Positions 11,801 through 23,973 of a stretch of 64,000 nucleotides of DNA are shown here, piece after piece. How positions within the stretch are numbered: the first letter of the stretch is position 1; every line of letters begins with the position of its first letter. Made by a program: the position numbers and the translations under genes. The stretch spans positions 15,194,983 to 15,258,982 of the forward strand of contig NC_050471.1 of the NCBI RefSeq assembly GCF_013373865.1. The letters are read 5' to 3'. This DNA is from Monomorium pharaonis. Taxonomy: Eukaryota; Arthropoda; Insecta; Hymenoptera; Formicidae. Below the pieces are notes generated by a model. It saw only the letters and a program-made list of their open reading frames with translations, did no database searches and was not told where the DNA came from.

Positions 11801-14800
11801 GAACAAGTATATTAGATAGTGTATTGTCAAAAGTATTGTTCTTTTGTGAACATGTAAATATCTGTTTTTAATTTGTATTACTTTTTACTCTTTTGTTGTT
11901 CTTTACTTTAATATTATTGAAATTATAAAAATACGTTAAATTATTACTATATATGCATATAATGCAACATAATAATATATGGAAAACAGAAACAAATGGA
12001 GCAAGAATTAAAATACCAGTTAGCGTAAAAGCCTCGATTACTGTGCCTCGACCAATTACTGTGCCCCTGGTTTTATTTTTGCTTTTAAAAAATTCTGAGA
12101 ATATATATTCGATAAAGTAAATAATTTTCGCAAAGTACAAACTGTATTTTACACATTAAAAAAGGAATTGTATAATTTTCTTGTTATAATGATATAAAAA
12201 ATTAAATTTAAATTTTATGTTAGTCGAATTGGTGGTTTTCTTACCTTTCGTTTATTGAAATACTTAAGACATTACGTGTATAAAGAATTATAAGTACCTA
12301 TATAATTGAGATATATATTTAATATTTCAGCATGCTTCAATTTAATCCATATAATGTGATATTCTTACTTATGATAACCGTCAATGGTATGGATTATCCG
12401 AATACTCCGATAGCTTCGCAGAAAAGATAAATGAATGTAAAAATTGAACATATGCTATTGGAAGTAAAAAATAATGAGCGATTTCAATTTGAAGAGGAAG
12501 AAACTTTAGATTTTTACGATGAGTTTGAGGTTCCAGAAACAGAAAAAGTGGATTTATTAAAGGCGGAAGAGAAAATCTATATTCCAGAAGAAGTGATTTG
12601 CGATTCAGTTGAAGAAACAATATCAACTGACTATAAAAGGCAATACTGTGGAATACTGAAAAAGCGGTAAGACAAAACCAAGATCGCTTTAAGGAGCTAG
12701 GCAAAAATTTAAAAAAGTTACATCGATACGACAATTACGACGATGGGAAAACCAAATCATTTAAGATGGTAGTAGGCTGGAAAAATTAAAAAAAATTTCT
12801 GGGTACACATTAGACCATTTTAATGAAAAATCATCATTCACTTGAAAGAAAAATCATCATTCATGACATTGACATCGCTCGACGGGCTTCTCGAGCACAA
12901 GAAATAGAAAATGCGGCAGAATTCAAAGCTTCAGAGAGATGGGTACAAAAATTAAAAAAAAACACATAATATTGTGTCTAGAAAAATAACAAAATTTGTT
13001 ACAAAAAGGTCTCTACTATCAAAAACTGATTTAGAAAATAAATGCGATACATTTATTACAAATGTAAAATATTATATTAATTGATACAGTGTGGAAAATA
13101 TTCATAATTCAGATCAGAGTGGATTTCAGTTAGAATTTTATTCTGATCGTACTTTAGCTCCAAAAGGTATTAAAAACGTAGAATCTGTAGTACAGTCTAT
13201 ATCAGCAACCACGCATAGCTATACAATTCAACCGACTATTTCGACTGATGGCAGATTATTATCACTTCTTTTTATAATATTAAAGGAAATTACAGGAACA
13301 TTTGGTCCGAGAGTACAAGAAACATCATTCAACGCGCCTAATATCTTCGTTACGGCTTCAAAAATCAGGCAAATTAACATCAAATCATGTTAAAACTTGG
13401 CTAAAGGAAGTATTTTTTCCGAATGTCGGGCCACAATCAGTATTGTTGTCAGATTCGTAGACGTTAGATCAATCCGTATACGGATTTCAGTCGAAAAATT
13501 TTATGAAATACTTCTCTGATACTATTATGTTGTTGGATTTGGCTTTAGATCTTTATAATAGAAATAATATATTGAAATTACAATCATTAGCACACAATCA
13601 ATTCTCGTCGCCTAGATTTCAAAATGTATTAAAATATGCGTGGACTAAAAGTGGATACAGAATGTATACGATGAATACCTGCAGGCTATACCGATAGAAT
13701 TTGAAACACCAGTAGACTTTTGTTTTAAAAAGAATTCTAAAGTAAAATGCGATCTTTGTGGCGAAATAACCATAATAACTTGTTTTTGGTGTAGAAAATT
13801 GCTTTGTATAACACATTTTTTCCATGAACATCATCTTTGTAATACATATGTGCCATAAATGGAAGACATATATTGTTCGCGAGTGCGTGAATGAGAGGAA
13901 GATGGAGGCAAATCAGTATTCAGATGAGTACAATATACGTTATATTTAAAATTGTCACAATTCTCAAATGTTACAGAGTGATTACAACTAAGTCTTTCTA
14001 ATTAGGCACGCACTGGTTTACGCTGACTCGACCTTTTTTTTGATTCTCACGGCAGCCCGCTTTCAGGAGCTATCTCGATGGCAGACAAAGAACAAATGCT
14101 GGCCGAGAGTTTTTCCATGGTTCCTTAGGCGGAGTGACGAAAGGCCTCCCACCGCTTCTCCCTTTTTCAAATCACGAAAAGAGCCGAAATTTTGAAGAAG
14201 TCCTGGGAAACGGTCGCGATTTGCGGGCTCCGGGGCTTCCACTCGCGGTGACGCGCTCTCGCCATGCGCGCAACGATTCTCTGGCTTAATTGGCCCGCAC
14301 GTCATGAGAGCCGCTTCACGCGACGAAACGTGCTACCGGGCGCTCGGTAACAAGCGATTTTTGGAGGTGTTTGTTGTGCAGGCAGCACGGGTCCGCTCTC
14401 GACTTGCAAAACAATGTGAATCTAAGTAAAAAATCTAAAGAGATCAAACCCATGCTGCCAGCCTGAGATTACAAGGCCAACCGAACCTAAATGTCACAGA
14501 ATTTATTCTGACTTTCGAACATATATAAACAAATTCTGTATTGATTTCTTTAAAAAGGATGTGTTTCTAGATTATTAACACTGGTAAGATTTTAGCAGTT
14601 TTCCTTACCCATACAACAAATATTGATATTCTTTTATCAATATTTGCCTCTGCCTAATAAAAATTTTTATTGTTATTAAAATTATGTTTGTAACAATTAT
14701 TCCAACCCCTCTTTTCCCTTTTCTTTTATTCTTTCTTTCATTTTTCCTTCATAATAGTTTCTAATTAAAATTTCAAACTTATTAATTTAAATTATATTAT

Positions 14801-17800
14801 ATTATTTTTATTATCAAAGTGTACTATGTGCATATAGTGTAAATAACATTATTATGCAAATAGTTATTGCAGTTTATATTTTATACTTTTCTCTTGATAT
14901 GATATTTTGTTATATTATATTTGTATTTTTCAATATTGGACACGGACATGATTGCACACGGACCCAAATGCGCACCGACCCGATTGCACACCGACCCGAT
15001 TGCGCACGGACCCGATTGCACACGGACTTGATTGCGCACTGACCTGTTTGCACACGGACCCGAATGCGCACCGACCCGATTGCACACGACCTGATTGCAC
15101 ACGACCCGTTTGCACACGGACCCGATTAGACACAGACTCGATTGGACACAGACCCGATTGGACACGGACTCGATTAGACACAGTCTCGATTGCACACCAT
15201 CCCGATCGGACACAATCTCGATTGGACATGGATTCGATTGAACACAAACTCGATTGGACACGGACCCAATTGGACATGGATCCGATTGCACACGGACCCG
15301 ATTGCGTACCGACCAATTGCACACAACTCGTTTGCACACGGACCCGATTGCGCACCGACCCAATTGCACGCGACCCGTTTGCACACGGACCCGATTGCAC
15401 ACAGACCAAATTGCACACGACACGATTCCGTATCGCAGAATAATGCAAAAACAATTTAGATAGCACAGAAAATTTTTATAAATATTTTACGAATTTATTT
15501 TTAAAAAACATTTTTTTAAAGTTATATAATTGTTTTTCATAAATTGTTTAGAAATAATACAAAAATTATTATTAACAATATATAAAATATATTTTTAAAA
15601 TGTACTGCAAAATATTTATGGTATATAAATTCGAAATATTTTTTATATTTTTGGATTATAATAGCATAAATATTTTTTGTAATATTTTCATAAATATTTA
15701 TCATAATTTTTTTATACTTGGCAAACTCAGACATAAAAATACATACAAAATATTTATTATAATATTTTTCTTTCTTATATATATTTTATAGTCGCAAACC
15801 ATGTGGTGCAGAAAATGCTTTGTGTACATACACACATACACACACACACGGGGAATGCAAGGAGGGCTTCGTCCCCCTCCCGCACCCAACTCGTCCAAGT
15901 CGCTAACCATGTACTATCTGCAATGCGGAATCGTATCGTGTGCAATCGGGTCCGTGTGCAATCGGGTCCGTGTGCAATCGGGTCGGTGCGCATTCGGGTC
16001 GGTGTGCAATCGGGTCCGTGTGCAATCGGGTCCGTGTCCAATCGGATCCGTTTCCAATCATGTCTGTGTCCAATAGGGACTGTGTCCAATCGGGACGGTG
16101 TGCAATCGAGATTGTGTCCAATGAAGTCCGTGTCCAATCGGGTCCGTGTGCAATCGGATCCATGTGCAAACGGGTCGGTGCGCAATCGGGTCCGTGTGCA
16201 ATCGGGTCGGTGTACAATCGGGTCCGTGTCCAATCGAGTTCGTATCCGATCGAGTCCGTGTCCAATCGGGAAATACTACTGTGTCCAATCGCTTATGTGC
16301 GCAATCGGGACAGTCCCAAAAAAAAAAAAATATATATATACATATAATATACTAAATATTTGAAATTATTATAATGTAGGATGTAAAAATGTAACTTATA
16401 ATTAAAAATATTTTTAAAAAATTACATTTAAAAATTATTACAATGAAAAAGAAAAAAATAACATATATTAAAAAAACATATATAATATAAATATCTAAAG
16501 TTATTCAATTAACTATAATATTGAGATGCATTAAATTTTAAAGAAAATTGTTTTAAAAAATGATAATCTTAAAATTAAATGCTATATACATCAAATACAG
16601 GGACTATGTACTGGTTCCTTTTTTTCTATTTTAGGGGTGTCAATCTGACCAATAATAATATCCCATTCATAGATCCCTATGTCTGCTTTTTCAGGCCACC
16701 TCCAACATTTTGACCCCTTCACCATGCATTTACTTTTGCACCCTCAGGCGAAATTTCAATAATTTGTCCAGGATATTCCCTCTTATTATAATTAATTATG
16801 ACAAAATCATTAATGAAATATTCATTTATTTCTAGTTTTCTAATTTTGGATAGGGGGGGTGTCTCAATTTCATCTTCTTCAGCAGAAGGAGATTCTTCGT
16901 CTGAAGTCTCTGGTTTTGGATTTTGTACTTTATTCTTTCTTTTCTTTCCTTTTTCATTTTCCCTGTCTTGAAACAATTTCTGTTCCGTCTTTTTTTCAAT
17001 TTCTTGAATTCTATTCTTTTCAGAGGAATCTGTATAAACCCTTGATTTTCTAGCATTTCTTTTTGGATTCACAGCCAAGTGATCAAGATACAGGTAAGAT
17101 CGAATCTGTTCAGGTGTTAATTTTAATTCCCTCCTGGATGTGGTAGCTGGTGGCTGTGATCTGGGCTGGAGTGAGTGAGAGGCATTCTCCATTTCACATC
17201 CTGTTAATGTGTCCAAAGTCGATGCTTCTGATGGGGTAACTCCTATAGAAACCTCACTGGCTTTAAAATCTGCATCGCTGAGAATCATTGTATTTACAAG
17301 CCACAAACCAGTTTTCTTGACTGAACTTATTATATTCGCAAGAGTAAAAGACGCAATTAGTGCTGTTTTTGTTAACGATGCAATCTCCCTAATTGTAATT
17401 CTTCTTCCAGGATTCGAGATGTAATGATCATGAAATGCTTTTGCACATGCTGCTTTGAATGGGAAATAGACACCAACATCCAGAGGCTGCAGCCGATGTG
17501 TAGTATGAGGCGGAAATGACATTAGCATAATTCCATTTTCGCGACACCTGTTTATTACTTCCAAACTTACATGAAAATCATGGTTATCTAGAAGTAGTAA
17601 GATTTTATCTTCCTGACTTGGCTTAGCAAATTTTATTATATGTTCCAACATTACAGGAAATATATCCCGTGTCATCCAACCATTTTTACTCCCCAGAGCT
17701 GAGGAATCTGGGTATGCATCCCTTAGGTATTCATCTGGGTTCCGAATCCTTGGAAAAACATAACAAGGTGGTAAAAACCCACCAGCTGCATTAATAATGC

Positions 17801-19821
17801 CTACAATGTCACCAGTTCACCTCTTTCTGTGGAAGTCGCAATTCCTACTTGCTTCTTTCCCTTTTCCGCAACTATTTTGACCGGTTTCATTACTGTTGTT
17901 ACACCACATTCGTCAATATTAAGAATACGACTGGCTGTAAATCGACCCTTTTGCAACACATCAGCATATTTATTGAAAAAGTTATCTGTTGCCATTTTAT
18001 TGAAACCTTGGCTCGAGTAAGGCTTGTACTTTCAGGTTTCCTTAGAGACAAGTCCTTCTGTCTAGATATAAACCCCCTTATCCACTTTATACTAGCCATT
18101 GAATCTTTCCACCAATTCTGTGGCATGTTCTTTTGTAAAGCTAAAGCATATTCAAACGCTAATTTCTGGATTTGTATATACGATAATCCATAATGGAGGT
18201 CTGAACATTTGTTTACATACGTAGCCAATTTCTCCTCTTCCAACACTGTAAATATTTGCCTTGTAGCATATTTATTGCTGAATACGGGTTCATCTGCTTC
18301 ACTTTCTTGCCACGAGTCTTCCGCTTTTCTCAAGTCTTCTTTTGAAGACTGGTTGACTATTTTCTTTATTCTGCTTTGCAAAGTCTGGCGTTTAATTTCA
18401 TAGAATTCATCGGCCCCTTTAATGCTTCTTTTATTTTCAAAAATATCAATTAGTGCCTTTTTTATAGCATTCTCATTTAATGAAGCTCTGTCCGTCTTCT
18501 TATGATATGTACGTGGCATCTGAAATGAAGTTTAGGCTAAGGGGATGGCTATTATTAAATAAAATTATTAGCCATAGTTGTTAACTTCATACTAAAAATC
18601 ATCAACGATGTATTAACATTTTCTTCTATTTAATTGAGCATATAAACTTATTATTAAAATAATCCGGAATATATCCCACACAGCACACTTTATCCTGAGG
18701 ATATCCCAAATTATCCCAAATTATCCCAGACAGACGAAGGCGATCCCACGGATATCTCAATGAGTAGCTCCCGGAATATCCTACAAAAATATCTTAAAAT
18801 ATCGTAAAATATCTTAAGATATTATATGATATCCTATTAATATATTTCGATATCCCCAAAAAATATCTTAAAATATTATAAGATATTGTAAGATATTCTA
18901 TAATATCTTACGATATCCTATTACATCCAGATAATATCCCATCATATCTTTTATCTCTACAATTAATAGAGCGTAAATCAAGTGTAAAGGAAAAGTGAAT
19001 TATAATGTAATAAAAGAGTGACAAAAGCGTTAATTAAATCTCTAAAAAAAGTAAATTAAAACAGAACATAAAGAAAGTACACTTATCGAAACAATGTGGT
19101 ATATATTAATAATACTAAAAAATTATAAAAAATGACATTAAAAAATTTTTTTGATTTTATACAAACAGAGCAAAAACAAGCTTTTTAATAAGTTATTCCA
19201 CATGCTATTTTGGGGAGTGTCCCAGATGCGCACAGTAATAAACGGACACAGCACGCTGAGTGAAACGGACACAGTAACAAACGGACACAGACCAAACGGA
19301 CACAGTAATAAACGGACATAGTAACAAACGGACACAGACCAAATGCGCACAGAGCGAAACGGACACAGTAACAAACGGACACAGACGAAATGCGCACAGA
19401 GCGAAACGGACACAGTGCGAAACGGACACAGACCAAATGCGCACGGACCAAATGCACACGGACCAAATGCGCACACTGCACATGCGCACACTGCACGTGC
19501 GCACGGACCAAATGCAATCCATGTACACTGGAACCCCGTGTTAGCGGACTGTTCGGGGCTTTAGTCCGCTAACGCGGGGTTATCTCCTATTGCTTGGTTT
19601 CACTCCCACTCCGTGAAATACGCGACTGCATTGCTCATTGCTATCCCCCACACACGCTACTCATGTGGGCCGAGTGCATATGGAGGGGATAGTTTCCGCT
19701 AACGCGGAGTACGCTAACGCGGGGTTCCAGTGTACATTGCAAGCAGAGTAAAGTCCACATAGGTTAGCGACTTGGACGGGGTGGGTGCGGGAAGGGAGCC
19801 GAAGGCCTCCCTTGCACCCCC

Positions 19822-19886
<65 letters not shown>

Positions 19887-22609
19887 CGCGCGCGCGCGTG
19901 CAAAGCATTCACTGTATCACATGGGTTTACGACTTTCCGTGTATGCATTTGGTCCGTGCGCATGTGCAGTGTGCGCATTTGGTCTATGTCCGTTTCGCAC
20001 TGTGTCCGTTTCGCTCTGTGCGCATTTGGTCTGTGTCCGTTTCGCACTGTGTCCGTTTCGCTCTGTGGGCGTTTGGTCTGTGTCCGTTTCGCACTATGTC
20101 CGTTTCGCTCTGTGCGCATTTGGTCTGTGTCCGTTTGTTACTGTGTCCGTTTCGCACTGTGTCCGTTTGTTACTGTGTCCGTTTCGCACTGTGTCCGTTT
20201 ATTACTGTGTCCGTTTGGTCTGTGTCCGTTTGTTACTGTGTCCGTTTCACTCAGCTTGCTGTGTCCGTTTATTACTGTGCGCATCTGGGACTCACTCCTA
20301 TTTTGCACGCATATGTAAAAATGAGTAAAAAACTAAAACATCATATTTATTCATAAAAATATAAATTAACTATACATATTTCATCCTTTTTATAACATTT
20401 ATTGTAATGATCTATAACAAATATGTATGCATAAACAAGAAGTGTTCATGGATTATCACGTGGCGTTAGGATGCGTACGGTCTTCGAAGTCAAGCAACGT
20501 CGGCGATGGTTGACACTTGGATAGGTGACCGTTTTTTCAGATATAGAGATTAAACATGCTTTAACGGGTACGACTGTGACTTGACTGAAACATGTTATTA
20601 TCCTTCTTCTTACAAGATTACCGTAAAAATAATTAGAATTTTTTATTTTTTGTTCAAGTTTTTTTCAATTCTTAGAAACTCTCAAAAATATTTAGAAATA
20701 TTCAAAAATTTTCTAAATTAATCAAAATTTTTCATTTGTAAAGTTTTTCCGAGAAACGTTGCAATTTTTATAAAAAATCGGAATAGTTATCAGAAATTCT
20801 GAAAAAAATTTTTTAAATTCTGACAAATTTTTTCACTAGGGTATATTACTCAGGATATCCCTTGGACATCCTCTGGATATCGTTTGAGATATCTACAGGA
20901 TGTCAAATCGGTGGACATTTGTGCATCTCTTGGATATCCTTTGGATATCGCAGACGGTCCACAGATATCCAACGATATCCCAAAATGACATCTCAGGGAC
21001 ATCCCTAGGATGAAGTATGCTGTATGGGATGTAACTCGGCATTTAATATGACAATCATTTACATGGTATTCGGCATTCGTACATTCGTACATTCGGCATG
21101 GGATAGAATCGGCATGCTGAATGTAGCCCACCCTGGTTACTTTATAAAAACATTTTACTGTTTGGAAATATGTGAGGTTATGTTTACAACCAAGCACAAT
21201 TTAGAAGCCATACATTACAGTGAATTTGTATTAAAAAATTTGAGAAATTTAAATTAATATTTGAATTGATAGAGTAACAATAGAAATCACTTTGAAATCT
21301 TATCTTTTTGTTGAAAAAATTTCAGTTCGTTTTATTTTCAGTAATAGCTATCACAATCGATCTAATATTTCTCTCAACTGATTCTCCGAGATGATACCAA
21401 TGTCACATTCCGATTTTAATGTCCGTTTTGGGTCAATACATTTAAGTAATTTACCCGGGGATGGACAAGTTTGTGAGAAAATTAATCTTCACCAAAAAGA
21501 TAACAAATTTTTTGAATTTGATAGCGAGGATCTGTTTTCTTGATATTTATAAAACGAGGAAAATTAATTTCAAAATCAAAACTCTTGAGTTTATATTTAT
21601 TTTGTTCTGAAGGTTTTTCAGAAGATTTGGTCAAAAGTTTATCTAATTCGGTTATTAATATCAGAGGATCGCGATTTGAGATTATTGCTTAATTAATTTG
21701 ATATCTCAATCTTTTAATTCTCACACGTTTACCATCCTTTTTGGGCATTAAATATTTAGAGATAGATTTAAATTTAAAATTCTCTGTTGCCACACCTGAG
21801 GAAGAGTCAGGATTCGGGTGATCTATTGCCACTTAAATGGCAGCGACAGAATTTGAAAGAAACGTAAAATGATCTTGAAAGAGAAATCAAGTTAATTACC
21901 TTTATTCCGAAAATCTGATTTCAAAACAAACCCTATGGTTTAAAACCTGAGTGATGCTACAGGCTAACTGCAGATCAAGAAACTCGTTCGGTAAACTAAG
22001 ATTTAAAAGTTCCGACAAAGATCAAAACTAAACTGTACTGAGCTGAACAAAAACTCTGCTTAAGCGTTTTGATTCCCTTATATATACTTAATTTCCCTCT
22101 ACCTTTTCCTCTACGCAAGCTTAATTCTTAGTGGAGGAGGAAGGTTTTGTTTCAGATTGTAACCCTATGCTCTATCGATTTTGATTCCGATATCAACCCC
22201 CGCCTGGTATCATCAGTAATTGAATAAGAAATCAATATTCATGCATTCTAATATTAAGATTCAGTTTAAAATAATTATTGCAATTTAAGTTTTAATGTTT
22301 CCGCGTACGTTACACCAATCTTACAAATAGAAATAATACAAAAATTCCCTCTATGAATACTTAAAATGACGCATGCCGAAACTTTCCCATTGCTGAAACT
22401 ATCCCAGGTAGAACACAGAAGTCACAATAATGTCATTTGTCACTTGATGACATCATGATGATGTCATAAGAGTACCTTTTATGTACTTATAAGTGACAAA
22501 TAAAATCACAATGACATCATTATGATGTTATTGTGATCTTGTGTTCTACCTGGTATTCCGTCCTCCCCTAACACACAATATTGAACAGGCACATAACACG
22601 TCCCCTGCC

Positions 22610-22684
<75 letters not shown>

Positions 22685-23940
22685 GCACGCACGCACGCGC
22701 AATGTGCAAAATCCGACCGGCACTTCCACGTGCACATTGGGTACATAAATGACGCTAACGTCGGCGATAAGCGTCATTTAAAAAAAATGTAAGGTTGACT
22801 TTGTAACATGATCAAAAGAGAGTGTAGAAAAATTGTTGAAAAAAACATTGTAAGCAATTTCAGCAATTCCAAGAATGATAAACACGTGGAATAAAAATGT
22901 TTTATTCCATGAACGTTAGTGTTTATTACTGGGGAGTAATTGTACTATAAAACTTTGCTTTAGCGATGTGATTGAATCTTTCTTCACAACAGTACATTAA
23001 ACTAAATGAAAACCGTAAAATATGCGATTTTTTACGTAATCTTTGAACGCGATTTGTTGTTAAAAAAAGTAAATCTATGAAAAAATTAATAACAGCATTC
23101 AAAAATGCAAACTTTTGCTTTCCAATGCTTTTTTGCTGAGCACTGTACGTTGATCTGTTCACGAGTAACAAGCAATAAAAGTCAAAATGACCATTTTTTT
23201 CTTAAAATCTCAATAACTCGGTCAAAAAAAAATCGTACAGCAATGAACAACCACTCAAAATAAAAGAAAAAGATCCCGCTATAAGATACGAGTAACAGAA
23301 ATTCTCTGTGATTTTTTTCACACGAGATGCAGCGCAGCAAATTCGCATTAAAAATTTTCATTTTAACGGGTCAAGCTTCATCATTGTGCCACGTTGGTGA
23401 AAAGAAAGATAACTAAAATCGCCAAAAAGGTTTGTAATGATTCTAAGGATGCGTTCGGGGAGACGCTATTAGCGCTACTAGCATCAGTCCATCTTCATTA
23501 CTCATTAAAAGTAGAACAAAGATAAACTGATGCCGATAGCGCTAATAGCGTCTCCCCGAACGCACCCTAAGCAATGGGTTTCGAAGTCATCCATCACCAT
23601 ATCGGGTGAGAGAGGAGACCCCATTGGATTACCATGAATCTGCTCATAAATATTGCCATTAAAGCTAAAACTCGTAGAATCTAGTATTAATTGTAGAACG
23701 TGTAAGAATTGTGCTAAATTCATTGTGGTTTACGTGGATATATACTGGCGCAAAAAAAAACGAGACAAAAAATTTTACCGATTTTTCGCAATCTTCAAAG
23801 TGGTGCAACTTTGCGAAAAATTATCCAAATTACATGTACTTTTTTTTTATTAAAGGACAAAGACTCTACTTTGAGAATCCCTATGCGAAAGTTTGATTTG
23901 TTAATGCAAACCTTTTGTATTGCATGAAAACTAAACATGT

Positions 23941-23973
<33 letters not shown>

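Larger units (their letters stand above)
19213..20297. mobile_element. Foldback-like element, family 2, copy B (complete ends)
   Basis: Starts GGGAGTGTCCCAGATGCGCAC and ends with the inverse GTGCGCATCTGGGACTCACTC. It is flanked by a perfect 8-bp duplication CTATTTTG (19205-19212, 20298-20305) and sits in a repeat whose other copies lack it. The arms (to ~19518 and from ~19945) are arrays of 16-19-bp units such as AAACGGACACAGTAAC. The core (19735-19940) has TTAGCGACTTGGACGGGGTG, a hairpin AGGGAGCCGAAGGCCTCCCT and a GT/GC repeat, as in family 1. A 207-bp MITE is nested at 19526. Frames through the arrays are artefacts. Confidence 0.85.
18675..21028. mobile_element. CCC...GGG element with GGATATCC arms and 5S-like core
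   Basis: Left end CCCACACAGCACACTTTATC, right end (inverted) CCCATACAGCATACTTCATC, flanked by AT on both sides. The arms carry many GGATATCC-like words (18700-18950; 20845-21010). Interior: a repeat segment shared with 53560-54100 and 35070-35460, split by a foldback-like element at 19213-20297, and a 5S-like segment at 20470. No coding sequence. Confidence 0.75.

Noticed and set aside
14937..15424. Array resembling a CRISPR (regular short repeats)
   Set aside because: Units are contiguous and degenerate with no unique spacers, an inverted copy lies nearby, and the DNA is eukaryotic.
14881..16363. Many long overlapping ORFs on both strands (e.g. 14881-15423, 15803-16363)
   Set aside because: They run through minisatellite arms and only repeat the same short peptides in all frames; no start context or domain.
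19138..20356. Cys/Val/Phe-rich ORFs in the family-2 foldback element
   Set aside because: Same reason: translations of the ACGGACACAG arrays and GT repeat.
20470..20533. Functional 5S rRNA gene
   Set aside because: Only the middle of 5S is present and neither end can be found; it occurs inside transposon cores.
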